A stretch of 64,000 bases of DNA from Bacteroides sp. (GCF_030151085.1 NZ_JASLER010000060.1:1-64000); one strand, 5' to 3'. Positions 1 to 9,840 are shown, counted from the first letter of the stretch. A program made the numbers and translations. The notes: generated by a model not told the origin, from the letters alone.

Positions 1-339
1 GCTGGCGCGCTTGTCTTCATCGAATTCAGGCTTGCCAACTACCGGCATAATGGAAAACTGACCGTAATCGTTAATCCACGGACTAGGTTGGTGCGTTTGT
101 TTGAATCCACGAATCTTGTTAGCTGTATATACATATTGCCAGCCATCACCCATTTTTCCGGTTTGAGGAGTCCAGAAGTTCATACCCCAGGGGCGAGCAA
201 TAGCAGGGTAAGTGTTACCCGTAGAAAGTTCAAAACTTGACTGTGTACCTATCAAGGGGCTAACATACTGAGTGAAGTCCTTAGCCTGTATCCAAAGGGC
301 ACTGCTTAAAAAACAAATCAATAATAAGTATTTTCTCAT
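1..339 (-). CDS. GH92 family alpha-mannosidase, N-terminal part (cut by window edge)
   Basis: The first 113 codons of a gene continuing past position 1. It begins with a signal peptide (about residues 1-19, ending at WIQA) and goes straight into the start of a GH92 catalytic region, with YVSPLIGT, GNTYPAIARPWGMNFW and THQPSPWINDYG. GH92 enzymes are calcium-dependent exo-alpha-mannosidases, most often alpha-1,2, acting in the periplasm or at the cell surface. It is the last visible gene of the minus-strand PUL and follows the DUF4185 gene closely. The exact linkage specificity cannot be read from this fragment. Confidence 0.9.
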   Translation of the reverse strand, partial: MRKYLLLICFLSSALWIQAKDFTQYVSPLIGTQSSFELSTGNTYPAIARPWGMNFWTPQTGKMGDGWQYVYTANKIRGFKQTHQPSPWINDYGQFSIMPVVGKPEFDEDKRAS

Positions 340-364
340 GATACCAAACGTCTAATTTTTGATT

Positions 365-1504
365 TTATTCCATTCGTAAGTCCGCACTCATTAAAAAAGT
401 ATTATAGGGTCCCCATTTAGACGAAATAAACCAAATTCTGTCTTCATTATCTTTGAGAGGATGCATATAGGCACAGTAATGAGTTGGATATAATACTTTG
501 GGAGTTCCCCATTGCGTAATATCTTCTGAAGTACAATAAAGAATAGCACTTTTTTCCGTTACAGGATTCTTATCAAAATTAGGATCATAGTTATAAGTTA
601 GAATCCAGCGTTTAAATTTTTTATGCCACAGCAACGACGCCTCTCCGACAGGTCCCCGGAGAATAGGAGTAGCAGCAGTCTCTTCACCGCGAACCCACTC
701 CTTCCGCTCGCTATTCCAGTATTCATAAGATTGCATTTCGAGAATATCCTTTTCACGAAAACGAGCCAAATAAGCAGCATCCCCACGCCCAGACTGGGTA
801 CCAATCATATAAATCCAACCTTTTCTCTTTGCATAAGTAACTTGAGAAAAATGACTATCAGGGGCAAAAGTGACTTCTTGTCTACGTGTCCAAGTACTTC
901 CACCATCTTCAGAGGCATAAAGAGACGAAAAGTTAGTGAGCCAACGACCGTGTGGACCACCCCAATCTCGGATGTTCATATAATGCACACAATCCAGTTT
1001 ACCGGCACGAATTGCCGCAGTAGGAATAGAAGTCTGGTATACTTGGGGATTAGTCTTTCCACCGGCACAAATTTCACGTGCTTTACCTTCTGAATCCAAC
1101 AGCATAGAATCTATTTTTAGCCCATCTTCTAAATTAATATCTGACGAAAAAGCTACAACATTAGAACGCCAGTTAGAACCATTACCACCATTTTTGTCAA
1201 CAACAAAACCTTTCCCACTGGTATCACCAAAGAAAAGACCTACCTGATTTTTACTTGTATGCCACATTATTCCTAAGTCTGAGCCATATACATCATAATC
1301 ACGGCCCGTATTATTAGGATTATAAAGAGTTTCATCAGGAAGAGCATCTCCGGTGACCCTGGCTATTCTACAGACATTAGTAACTGTAAGCACCTTACCA
1401 TTCTTATCCTTTAATTCATCAGATTGCATTGTGCCTGCATTTCCTATTATACTACAAGCCATAAAGTTAAGAAACAAAAAGAGACTGCTATATTTAATTT
1501 TCAT
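365..1504 (-). CDS. DUF4185 (GH183-related) lipoprotein, candidate endo-D-arabinanase
   Basis: I chose the start at 1504 because it gives a clean lipoprotein signal (MKIKYSSLFLFLNFMAC). A longer reading from 1537 adds 11 residues before it. The rest is one DUF4185 five-bladed-propeller-like domain, with YGSDLGIMW, LFFGDT, NWRSNV, GGSTWTR, GPVGEASLLW and a C-terminal KWGPYNTFLMS. DUF4185 is the domain on which family GH183 (endo-acting D-arabinofuranases on mycobacterial arabinan) was founded, but not every DUF4185 protein has been shown to be a GH183 enzyme. It lies between a GH172 and a GH92 gene, 37 nt after the GH172 gene. Enzyme activity is inferred from family and context. Confidence 0.8.
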   Translation of the reverse strand: MKIKYSSLFLFLNFMACSIIGNAGTMQSDELKDKNGKVLTVTNVCRIARVTGDALPDETLYNPNNTGRDYDVYGSDLGIMWHTSKNQVGLFFGDTSGKGFVVDKNGGNGSNWRSNVVAFSSDINLEDGLKIDSMLLDSEGKAREICAGGKTNPQVYQTSIPTAAIRAGKLDCVHYMNIRDWGGPHGRWLTNFSSLYASEDGGSTWTRRQEVTFAPDSHFSQVTYAKRKGWIYMIGTQSGRGDAAYLARFREKDILEMQSYEYWNSERKEWVRGEETAATPILRGPVGEASLLWHKKFKRWILTYNYDPNFDKNPVTEKSAILYCTSEDITQWGTPKVLYPTHYCAYMHPLKDNEDRIWFISSKWGPYNTFLMSADLRME

Positions 1505-1541
1505 ATTTTTAAAGTTATCATATCCAACGAAAAGCAAGTAT

Positions 1542-3482
1542 TTATTTTATTCTCTCAAGGGTTATTAATGCCAGTTCAAATTGGTTTCCATCTCCTTTGG
1601 CTCTGACATGTACGGTAATAGAATTTGTCTGTTCGGTAAGTTCCATATCGCCGACATGCACACCGGTTTTAAATAGTTCTTCATTTCCTTTAGTTGAAAT
1701 CCAACCTGACAGTTGTTTCTGACGCTGCCAAATTTGAAAATCTGCCCCATCAGGTTTCTCAAAGTAATTAACAAGTACCTTGTACTTACCTTCCGGTACA
1801 TCATCCAACATGATACGTACCATTCCATTCTTCTGAGTAGTCATGCGAATGCCTCGGTCATGTACTACTTGAACTCCCCCACCTACAGTCAGTTGCATTA
1901 ACTGTGGAAAATAGACATGTACATCAGGCAAGTAAACAGAACGTTGTTCATTGGAAGGTTCAGCTTTTTTCAGCAGAGGTTGCGCTGCATAAAAGAAAGA
2001 GATAGTAGTATAATCAACCGGGAAGTTATTTCCCACCTCACCATGTTCCATACCATGATATATTTCTTTTTCATAGGGCATCTTGTCTGACAAGAAGAAA
2101 CGATAACCACCGGTACGATTCATCGGAAGAGAATAATCCAAACATCCGTGAATAGAAAGACTGTTACCTCGGTCCCAGCGATCCAGCAAAGCATACCAAC
2201 CACCATTATAGTAATCTTCAGAACCAGTTCCATGCAATCTCATCTTATTATCTACATAAGTGCTGTCATCGCCCTCAAAGAAAAGAGTCATACCCGGACG
2301 TAATCCTTGGGCCTGATGTATGGTACCTACATAATGTCCTTTACCCTTTTGTTCCAAGAAAGGATGGAAGGTTCCTATCGGAGTCTTCTCACGATGCCAT
2401 ATAGAATAAAACTTACCTTCCTTTTCTATATCCCGTTTATTGTTATTATAATAAACCTTTATATTGACGGAGACAGGAGATTGTTGCACGCCATTTCTTT
2501 TCTTATAAATCATCTTTAGCGATGCTGTTTTGTCAAAGGGCATCGGAAAATAGCAATAGTTGGAAGTACCTTGTTTACCCATCAAGATACTACGCATAGC
2601 TCCTTTACCAAAAGCATATCCAAAGAGATCAGCAACAGGAGCATAAATTGCTTCAACTTTCTCATTATCCCACTGTGCAGAAAGTAGTACGTCTTTGTAC
2701 AAACCTTCAAAAGAAGTACCACCATCAATCTCCATACCCACTATTCTTCCGGCATTGTTCATCTCAAAGAAAGGATATTCTTCACCAGGTTTGATCGTGA
2801 GCATTGTTTCTTTAACTTGCACGTCAACTGATTTTCCCAAGGTATAACTTGCTACCTCAGGGGTTATATCAGCCCATATATTGTTTACCTCAGCAAGTAG
2901 TTCTTTATCTTGTTGGGTAAATTCTCCTGTATAGGTTTCAACCTTCTTATTGGGTAAAGTTCGGTATTGTATCTGGATAAACTCCAATTTAGGTCCATCA
3001 AAGATAATCTTACATGATTTCTTATAAGTGATGGGAAGGTAGCAATAGAAACCACCGATTTCATTTCCACAAACCGGTTTAGTGAAAGGGTAAACATTGC
3101 CTGAAAACAGATCGGAGAATTTGATTTTCAGCCCCGGCTCCTTTTGACCATCAAAGTAAAAATAGAGCATGTTATCCGTAGGTGTGGGTGTCCAAATACG
3201 ATTGATTACTCCCGGGCCCTCCATTTCTGCAATGACAAGTTTATCGCCTTCTTTGCGTAAGAAAGAATAAGTTCCGGCAAATCCGTCATCATTCCCCCAA
3301 CGTCTATCATAACTTGAGAACTGCTCAACATAAGACTCCGTACGATATTCGGGAAGTTTATCAATCCTCTTCAACAGCACCAGTTCATCAGTCCACCGAT
3401 ATGTTTCCTGAGACATAACTTGCTGATTGCATAATAGTAATATAGCCGATAGTACTAAAAATGTATTTCTTAAGATATTCAT
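1542..3482 (-). CDS. DUF2961 / GH172 family glycosidase
   Basis: A 646-aa secreted protein with a signal peptide (residues 1-24). The DUF2961 core starts with SSYDRRWGNDDGFAG and EGPGVINRIWTPTP. The family's two acidic residues appear as FFEGDD (E403) and GTGSEDYY (E422), matching the spacing of the nucleophile and acid/base glutamates described for GH172. A C-terminal beta domain of about 100 residues follows. GH172 includes exo-alpha-D-arabinofuranosidases active on mycobacterial arabinan and a bifidobacterial difructose-anhydride enzyme. Here it sits between GH125 and DUF4185 genes in one PUL, which favours a D-arabinofuranose role. Substrate is inference. Confidence 0.87.
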   Translation of the reverse strand: MNILRNTFLVLSAILLLCNQQVMSQETYRWTDELVLLKRIDKLPEYRTESYVEQFSSYDRRWGNDDGFAGTYSFLRKEGDKLVIAEMEGPGVINRIWTPTPTDNMLYFYFDGQKEPGLKIKFSDLFSGNVYPFTKPVCGNEIGGFYCYLPITYKKSCKIIFDGPKLEFIQIQYRTLPNKKVETYTGEFTQQDKELLAEVNNIWADITPEVASYTLGKSVDVQVKETMLTIKPGEEYPFFEMNNAGRIVGMEIDGGTSFEGLYKDVLLSAQWDNEKVEAIYAPVADLFGYAFGKGAMRSILMGKQGTSNYCYFPMPFDKTASLKMIYKKRNGVQQSPVSVNIKVYYNNNKRDIEKEGKFYSIWHREKTPIGTFHPFLEQKGKGHYVGTIHQAQGLRPGMTLFFEGDDSTYVDNKMRLHGTGSEDYYNGGWYALLDRWDRGNSLSIHGCLDYSLPMNRTGGYRFFLSDKMPYEKEIYHGMEHGEVGNNFPVDYTTISFFYAAQPLLKKAEPSNEQRSVYLPDVHVYFPQLMQLTVGGGVQVVHDRGIRMTTQKNGMVRIMLDDVPEGKYKVLVNYFEKPDGADFQIWQRQKQLSGWISTKGNEELFKTGVHVGDMELTEQTNSITVHVRAKGDGNQFELALITLERIK

Positions 3483-3526
3483 TTTTTTTGTAGTTTTTAA
3501 TTAATATGTTCTATTTTACAGTATTC

Positions 3527-4975
3527 CTAGTATTCCAATAAGTAAGGCTTCTCATTAAATGTCTTCCAAAGTAATTCACCGAATAATGTATTTGCCCAAG
3601 CAAACCAACTTCTGGTGAACTTTTTAGGATCGTCCTTATGGAAAGATTCATGCATGAAACCAGTACCGCCATGTGTTTTCTGCAAAGTCTGTATACATTG
3701 CTGAATTTCCCTGTCATTGTTAGAAGTCAATGCTCTCATGATAATGCTCATTGGCCATATCATATCAACACCAATATGATGACCTCCAATTCCTTCGGCT
3801 GCAGTTCCTCTAAAGAAAAATGAATTACCTTCGGACCATACAAATTTTCTTGTATTTTCATATACCGGATCATTACGGTCTGTTCCGCCTAAATAAGGAA
3901 GTGCCAATAAATTGGGAACATTGGCATCATCACTCAAATATGCAGACCCGAAACCATCAATCTCAAAAGCATAGATTTTGCCATATTTAGGGTGATTAAC
4001 CACAGCATAATCTTGCAGAGCTTTGTAAACTTCATGACTCAATGTCTTCAGTTGATCTGCCAACTCATTGTCTTTTGATATCTTACGTACCATTTCCGAT
4101 GCTTGTTTAAGGCTGACAACAGCAAAGAAGTTAGAAGGGATAAGGAAAGGGAAAACTGTAGCATCATCACTTGGTCTGAAAGTAGAACAGATAAGACCTA
4201 CCGGATTGACTTTATATCCACCCCCTCCCATCGGCACAGCATCAATAGCCCATTCTGAAGTTCGACGAAAATTGTAGGGACCGTTACCGTTCTTTCGTTG
4301 CTGTTCTTTACATACTCTCAGTATTGTTTCTATTGACTTCTTCCACTGTGCATCAAAGGGAGAGCTATCATGGCTTTTCTTCCAATAACCATACGCTAAA
4401 CGAATGGGGTAACAAAGTGAATCCAGCTCATATTTGCGTTCATGCACACCTGGTTTCATTTCTGTATGATCACTTGTCCATCTGGTATATTGAGTGTCAT
4501 CATTATGGAAAGCATTAGCATACGGATCTTTCAAAATGAATGCAGTCTGTTTATTAATAACGCCGGCAATCATCTTTTGTAACTGCTTATCTTCCGACAT
4601 AAAATCCAAATACGGATAAACCTGTGCAGAACTATCTCTTAGCCACATAGCATCAATATCTCCAGTAATTACATAAGTATCCGGACGACCATCTTTCTCT
4701 GAATAATGAATGGTTGTATCCAATGTATTGGGAAAGCAGTTTTCGAAAAGCCATGCCAGCTCTTTATTTTTCACTTTCTTATTGAAAGTATCGATGGCCT
4801 TTTCAATTGCCGGACTTCTAAATTTCCTTTCCGATGCAGTTTTTCTTACAGTAGGAAATGGAGTAAGAGGACTTGCAATGACGTTTTTTTTTGAATTAGC
4901 ATAGATCAGGTTGCCATTCAAGGCATATCCAGCACCTAAAAGCCCCATTCTTTTTAGAAAATTTCTTCTATTCAT
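3527..4975 (-). CDS. GH125 exo-alpha-1,6-mannosidase
   Basis: A 482-aa protein with a Tat-like leader (MNRRNFLKRMGLLGAG) and a GH125 (formerly DUF1237) alpha/alpha-barrel. Recognisable segments are GDIDAMWLRDSSAQV (about 105-119), SDHTEMKPG, STFRPSDDATVFPFLIPSN (about 264-283) and GTAAEGIGGHHIGVDMIWPMS near the C-terminus. Family members remove alpha-1,6-linked mannose from the non-reducing end, usually after GH92 enzymes have trimmed alpha-1,2 branches. It lies 44 nt upstream of GH172 and 40 nt downstream of GH97, so the four are probably co-transcribed. Length is normal for the family. Confidence 0.92.
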   Translation of the reverse strand: MNRRNFLKRMGLLGAGYALNGNLIYANSKKNVIASPLTPFPTVRKTASERKFRSPAIEKAIDTFNKKVKNKELAWLFENCFPNTLDTTIHYSEKDGRPDTYVITGDIDAMWLRDSSAQVYPYLDFMSEDKQLQKMIAGVINKQTAFILKDPYANAFHNDDTQYTRWTSDHTEMKPGVHERKYELDSLCYPIRLAYGYWKKSHDSSPFDAQWKKSIETILRVCKEQQRKNGNGPYNFRRTSEWAIDAVPMGGGGYKVNPVGLICSTFRPSDDATVFPFLIPSNFFAVVSLKQASEMVRKISKDNELADQLKTLSHEVYKALQDYAVVNHPKYGKIYAFEIDGFGSAYLSDDANVPNLLALPYLGGTDRNDPVYENTRKFVWSEGNSFFFRGTAAEGIGGHHIGVDMIWPMSIIMRALTSNNDREIQQCIQTLQKTHGGTGFMHESFHKDDPKKFTRSWFAWANTLFGELLWKTFNEKPYLLEY

Positions 4976-5015
4976 GATATTACAAACTATTCGTTAAATC
5001 TTATTTATTTAGAAC

Positions 5016-6989
5016 CTATTGAATCTTAACTATATGCAGTACCGAACCACCGTCTACTGCCAATGGCATATTAATTACCTCTTTTCTTGTAACCTTACGT
5101 ACTTCCTTATTCAAGTGATTTGCATTCTCATTTACGTCTGAGGCATCTGTATAAACCGTGGCTTCATAATCACCATCATCTAAAAAATCAAGCCTCAGTT
5201 GCAAATCGCGTGCTGTGCTATTATTTAAAGTTCCTACCCACCAGTCTGTACCACTGCGACGGGCAATTGTTACATACTGATTTATTTCTGCCAGCGGTAC
5301 CCGTATTTCATCCCATGTACCCGGAACTACACGTAATACCTCAAATCCAGGTTGTCCCTCATAAGCTTCAGGCGCATCACACAAAGAAGTTAGATGATTT
5401 TCGAGTACTACATACATGGCTAACATGTGACAACGAGTACTCATAACATACGGATTCACATAGCGAGTTTTAAATTTAGAGCGTGGCAAGGCGCGAAAAC
5501 CACCCAAATGATAGTCTGTAGCACCTGCAAGCATACGGGTGAACGGAATGGAAATATCATGGTCGGCATTGACAACATTATCCCATTTACATATTTCATA
5601 GTTAAGAGTACCTTCGCGTGTAAACTCATTCGGATAGGTACGTATTAGACCGGAAGGTTTACTAGAACCATGAAACTGAATGAAAAGACGATGCTTGGCA
5701 GCACATTTTAATATATCCTCCTGAATACGTATCATTTCCTGATCGTCACGCTCCATGAAGTCGACCATCAACCCTTTTACTCCCCACTTTTCGTATAGCT
5801 CAAAAGCCTCATCCAATTTATTATATAAAGGACGCCAATGTACCCAAAGATGTATTCCAACTCCTTTACTTTTAGCATACTCTGCTATACGTGGCATATC
5901 CAGACATGGAATTGGCTTGGTTACATCAGCATTCGGACCGGCATTCCCAAAGTTAAAGTTTTCATCATAATACCATGGAGTTTCTGCATAACCATAAATA
6001 CCGTGAGCATCAAGACCGTTACGGGCAGCAAAATCAATATAATATTTATTCGTATCAAAGTTGTTTCCCGGGGAGAAAGTACTGTCAGGAACTACATTTC
6101 CATTCCACCATGTAAAGGTAGTGCGACACGGCTTTATCCATGAGGTATCTTCCAGTTTGCACGGCTCATTCAAACTTGTCAATATATTAGTTTCAAGTAG
6201 CCCCCCAATGCGGTCAGCAACAGAAATCACACGCCACGGAGTACAATGCGGAAAGGAGTTAATTTCCACTTTAATCTTTTCCTGTCCGAGACGCGGAGAA
6301 AGTTTGCCTACTAATTTATTCTCTTCCTTTACTAAATACATGCCCGCATAATCGCGCACAGCTGCTTCTGTAATAGAAGCAAAAGTATTGTTAGCAAATT
6401 CAAAAGTTACAGGCATCTCTATCAAGCGTTGTGTGGCAATGCTATCATACATTACATGCGTATAAAGATTCTCATGCGTATTTGCATATCCTGGAAGATA
6501 CATCAACAATGCCTTCGGATTGCCTGTCAAATTAAACTGTGTCTTCTCATCGTACATTACATATGCATTCCATCCTTGCTGCTTAGGAAACTCATAACGG
6601 AAGGCTATTCCATCATTAAATGCTCTAACAATCAGATTAATCTTACGTTTTGTAGTGGAGTCTAGTAAAGGTACGACTATTTCCTTACAATAATTACGGG
6701 CAGTACTGACCTTACCTATAAGCAATGTGTAGCTTTCATCAATAGTCTTACGATATACTTTACCTATTTCAAGATTACCACAAAACTCTCCGCTATCCAA
6801 ATCAAAGCCTAATAGAGAATTGGTTACCAAAGGTTTATTTCTATAATCGACCTTATATGAAAGCACCTCTGGTGACACTTCCAAAGAGAATTTAAGTTTA
6901 CCGTCAGGCGACAAGACGGAAACCTTTTGTTGGGCTGAGGCAAACACTGAACAAAAAAAAGCGAGACATAAGACAAGTCTATTTTTCAT
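5016..6989 (-). CDS. GH97 family alpha-glycosidase (probably retaining type)
   Basis: A 657-aa enzyme with signal peptide (cleavage after FASAQ), GH97 N-terminal beta-sandwich (SPDGKLKFSLEVSPEVLSY), central TIM barrel (TFTWWNGN, HLWVHWRP, GVKGLMVDFMERDDQ) and C-terminal domain. GH97 contains inverting alpha-glucosidases (SusB type) and retaining enzymes such as alpha-galactosidases. Retaining members use an Asp in a VDFMxRDDQ context, seen here as D410, so I favour the retaining branch. Its place beside mannosidases suggests removal of a capping sugar. A hairpin separates it from the upstream susCD genes. Specificity for galactose or another sugar cannot be decided by eye. Confidence 0.88.
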   Translation of the reverse strand: MKNRLVLCLAFFCSVFASAQQKVSVLSPDGKLKFSLEVSPEVLSYKVDYRNKPLVTNSLLGFDLDSGEFCGNLEIGKVYRKTIDESYTLLIGKVSTARNYCKEIVVPLLDSTTKRKINLIVRAFNDGIAFRYEFPKQQGWNAYVMYDEKTQFNLTGNPKALLMYLPGYANTHENLYTHVMYDSIATQRLIEMPVTFEFANNTFASITEAAVRDYAGMYLVKEENKLVGKLSPRLGQEKIKVEINSFPHCTPWRVISVADRIGGLLETNILTSLNEPCKLEDTSWIKPCRTTFTWWNGNVVPDSTFSPGNNFDTNKYYIDFAARNGLDAHGIYGYAETPWYYDENFNFGNAGPNADVTKPIPCLDMPRIAEYAKSKGVGIHLWVHWRPLYNKLDEAFELYEKWGVKGLMVDFMERDDQEMIRIQEDILKCAAKHRLFIQFHGSSKPSGLIRTYPNEFTREGTLNYEICKWDNVVNADHDISIPFTRMLAGATDYHLGGFRALPRSKFKTRYVNPYVMSTRCHMLAMYVVLENHLTSLCDAPEAYEGQPGFEVLRVVPGTWDEIRVPLAEINQYVTIARRSGTDWWVGTLNNSTARDLQLRLDFLDDGDYEATVYTDASDVNENANHLNKEVRKVTRKEVINMPLAVDGGSVLHIVKIQ

Positions 6990-7018
6990 TTCTTAATAGT
7001 ATATTATAGGGTGTAGTT

Positions 7019-7096
7019 AACTATTGGCCTAATTAACTTGTCAAGCAATATTAAATAAATACAGCATAAAAGACAAGCTGATTAAGCCAATAAGTT
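7019..7096 (-). promoter_or_regulatory. Long imperfect hairpin between the SusCD module and the enzyme genes
   Basis: Positions 7019-7042 and 7072-7096 are near-complementary over about 24 bp (AACTATTGGCCTAATTAACT pairs with the segment ending CCAATAAGTT), with one bulge and a few wobble or mismatched pairs and a loop of about 29 nt. It lies in the 139-nt gap between the DUF3823 gene and GH97. It could lower read-through or protect the 3' end of the susCD mRNA so that transporter and enzyme levels differ. No strong T-run follows on the minus strand. Confidence 0.5.
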
Positions 7097-7128
7097 GTAA
7101 CTTTAAAAATCAAATCAGATAAAAAGAA

Positions 7129-7887
7129 TTAAGGAATACTGACTGTTTTTACATCTGCATAATTATATCGCTTCGCTCCTGCAATATCCTTATTAATACG
7201 AGCTCCGACACGAAGATAATAAGTACGACCTGCTGGAAGTTCACCTTCAGTAGTCAAGGTTATCGTTTCTCCAATGATATTTTTTATTTCTTCCCCACCC
7301 AAATGCTTGTCATAACGATCATCAAAGTTATTACTACCGACATAAGGACTCGAACCATTGATAAACAGATATACATCTGATATTTCCTGCTGATAATCCG
7401 GGTTTGCTGTGCCACGGGTTATTCTAGCTTTCACAGTAATCTTGCGTCCATCGATTACGGGTTCACCGACATATTCCACACGCAAGAAAGGCTCTACTTC
7501 AAAATTTAGATTCACCGTACCTTTAACACCCATAGTTATACTAGCATCAGAAATAATTTCCCCCTTGGCATTTCGCAAAACTAAAGGAACAAACGCTCCT
7601 TCGGGCTCAATATTATAATCCCCTTTAAATATCTTGGTATTATTAAATGTACCATCTTGTTTGACAGTGAAATAATAAGGTGTAGGATTATCACTCCAAC
7701 TATATTCCATCAGTTTGATACGCACCCCGTTGTTTCCTGTTTCTGTAAAGAATGGAGCTTTTGTTTCCTTATCAATTATAGTCCCTCTCAATGTCTCCTG
7801 AGGTTCATCATAATTATCGAACTTCTGGCAAGAGGTTTCAGCCAGCACCATGAAGCTTACTGCTAAAAAATAAACTATCTTTTTCAT
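7129..7887 (-). CDS. DUF3823 domain lipoprotein (SusE-position protein)
   Basis: A 252-aa lipoprotein with a signal peptide ending in a lipobox-like AETSC (Cys20 region). The N-terminal half is a carboxypeptidase-regulatory-like beta-sandwich (LRGTIIDKETKAPF, GVRIKLMEYSW, TFNNTKIFKGDYNI), the second half a further beta domain. DUF3823 proteins occur just after SusD in many Bacteroides PULs and are thought to be surface glycan-binding or SusC/D-accessory lipoproteins. It follows the susD gene by 21 nt, so it belongs to the same transcript. No catalytic motif is visible. Confidence 0.87.
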   Translation of the reverse strand: MKKIVYFLAVSFMVLAETSCQKFDNYDEPQETLRGTIIDKETKAPFFTETGNNGVRIKLMEYSWSDNPTPYYFTVKQDGTFNNTKIFKGDYNIEPEGAFVPLVLRNAKGEIISDASITMGVKGTVNLNFEVEPFLRVEYVGEPVIDGRKITVKARITRGTANPDYQQEISDVYLFINGSSPYVGSNNFDDRYDKHLGGEEIKNIIGETITLTTEGELPAGRTYYLRVGARINKDIAGAKRYNYADVKTVSIP

Positions 7888-7908
7888 ATCTTCTTTACTT
7901 TAATAAAT

Positions 7909-9825
7909 TTAATAACCGGGATTCTGTACTAGCCCATCACTATTGATAATATTTACCGGAATGTCCAAATAGTACCAACGTGAATCTACTGTATAGCGGG
8001 TATTCTTTTCATCATAACGAGCATCGAAAAACCATTTGTTAGCCTTATCTGCATAAAATGGCATCAAGATTCTATAAATCTTATTATTTTGTTCTTTATC
8101 CAGTGTGCGCCAGCGTTTCAAATCCCACCATGCTTTATTCTCAAAACCTAATTCCTTGCGTCTTTCCGTACGAACAATCTCTTTTGTCACGGCTGAAGCA
8201 TTAGTCAGCATGGTAGCACCGGCACGCTCACGAATAGCATTGACACATGAGTAAGCGTCTTCTTTGTATGCATTCCCTTGACCGGCCTCTGCTAACTCTA
8301 TCGCTGCTTCAGCACGATTGAGCAATACCTCTCCGTATCTGAACTCAATCCATGACTGGGTAGAGCGGTTTAGTACCACAAGTGAAGCTTCCAGTTTGGA
8401 GTCCAAATATTTACGAACAGAAAAACCAGATATGGCACCAGCTTCATCATTGTAAAAGCAACCGCTACGACCAGCCGGATTCATCATTTCTCCATTAGAT
8501 AACTTGTAAGGTTCTTGCTCTCCGCCATTAGCACTGGTCACAATATTCTTTTTGCACTCAGTTGATTCATACTTTGCCAAAGTACCTTCCGGAATCAATG
8601 GAGAAATTCCGCCATCTATCGGACCGGTATAGATACCGCGCCACATTTCTACAGCTTCTCCTTTGAATTGTTCACCAGGCAAAATAACCGTGGCGCGCAG
8701 ACGTGGTTCTGCATTCTTAAACAGGTCCGTCAACTTGTCATACAATACATATTTACCATTTTCAGTAGTCTTGATATGACCATCTTCGTTTTTAGGAAAT
8801 CCATCGAACATCTCCACAAATTCCAGTGTAGGTCCTACTGCTGAGGAATAACCGCCGACCATAAACTGACGGGGAATTGAAAAACAGTCATAACTATGTG
8901 TCGAGTTCGGATATAAATATTGACGAATCAAAATATTTTCAGGACTGTTATTATCGAAATACATATTCACGAAATTCTGATATTGAGCTTCCTTATTGTC
9001 TGCCGTCCATTCTTTTTTATATAAAGAGAAATGACCTTCCAACATTTTTGCAGCATCATAAGCCTCCTTAAAATATCCTATTGCCTTCTCTGAAGGAATA
9101 CCGCATAACTGATTATTGGTCTTCTTATCAACTAACTCAATCTCATTGTATTTTGCTATGGAACCAGCATACAACATGGATCTTGACTTCAATGCAAGGG
9201 CAGCATACTTCGTTGCACGTCCCAACTCGTTGGTTTCAGGCAATAAATTATAAGCATCTTCCAAATCCTTCTTTATTTGCTGGTATACAGCATCTTCTGA
9301 AGAGCGTGGTATTTTCAGTCCCTCTATAGATTGCCCCGGATAATTCAACACCTCATTCACCATAGGCACACCACCATAGCGTTTCACCATAGCAAAATAG
9401 ATAAAAGCACGATTGAACAACATTTCTCCTTTCCAGGTGTTCATGTCCGATTCATGAAAGTTTGAAGCATATTCGGGAAGAGTTTGCAAAAAATAGTTGA
9501 TATCACGCAAAGATTTATAAGCATCTCCCCAATACTTCGTATTCTCACTTTGCGCTCCCTTGCCTTGATTACCACAGATGGCTTCTCCATCCATTACACT
9601 CATTCCAGTCATTACATAACCGTTGAAAAAGCCTCTCTCTGGCGAATAGCGAAAATCTTCCATCGGCATTCCACTATAAACACGTGCCAAATAACTATTG
9701 ATACCACTTTGTGAACCAAATACATCAGCATTTTGTACAACATTCAACGGTGGAAGATCCAAATCAATACATGCGGACATTCCTACAAGAAGTGACAGGC
9801 ACAATATATTCTTTAATGTTTTCAT
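7909..9825 (-). CDS. SusD/RagB family outer-membrane lipoprotein
   Basis: A 638-aa SusD homologue with lipobox MSAC (Cys19), the N-terminal region DLDLPPLNVVQNADVFGSQ, TPR-like helices with AYKSLRDINYFLQTLPEY and FNRAFIYFAMVKRYGGVPMV, and the C-terminal RagB/SusD signature ELGFENKAWWDLKRWR. SusD proteins form the lid on the SusC transporter and capture oligosaccharides at the cell surface. It begins 15 nt after the susC stop, and the DUF3823 gene follows, giving the standard SusC-SusD-lipoprotein order. The ligand is not deducible from sequence. Confidence 0.96.
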   Translation of the reverse strand: MKTLKNILCLSLLVGMSACIDLDLPPLNVVQNADVFGSQSGINSYLARVYSGMPMEDFRYSPERGFFNGYVMTGMSVMDGEAICGNQGKGAQSENTKYWGDAYKSLRDINYFLQTLPEYASNFHESDMNTWKGEMLFNRAFIYFAMVKRYGGVPMVNEVLNYPGQSIEGLKIPRSSEDAVYQQIKKDLEDAYNLLPETNELGRATKYAALALKSRSMLYAGSIAKYNEIELVDKKTNNQLCGIPSEKAIGYFKEAYDAAKMLEGHFSLYKKEWTADNKEAQYQNFVNMYFDNNSPENILIRQYLYPNSTHSYDCFSIPRQFMVGGYSSAVGPTLEFVEMFDGFPKNEDGHIKTTENGKYVLYDKLTDLFKNAEPRLRATVILPGEQFKGEAVEMWRGIYTGPIDGGISPLIPEGTLAKYESTECKKNIVTSANGGEQEPYKLSNGEMMNPAGRSGCFYNDEAGAISGFSVRKYLDSKLEASLVVLNRSTQSWIEFRYGEVLLNRAEAAIELAEAGQGNAYKEDAYSCVNAIRERAGATMLTNASAVTKEIVRTERRKELGFENKAWWDLKRWRTLDKEQNNKIYRILMPFYADKANKWFFDARYDEKNTRYTVDSRWYYLDIPVNIINSDGLVQNPGY

Positions 9826-9840
9826 AATTCTTCTTATTGA

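Noticed and set aside
623..1093. 156-residue plus-strand frame across the DUF4185 gene
   Set aside because: Antisense shadow of a well-supported gene, with no domain of its own.
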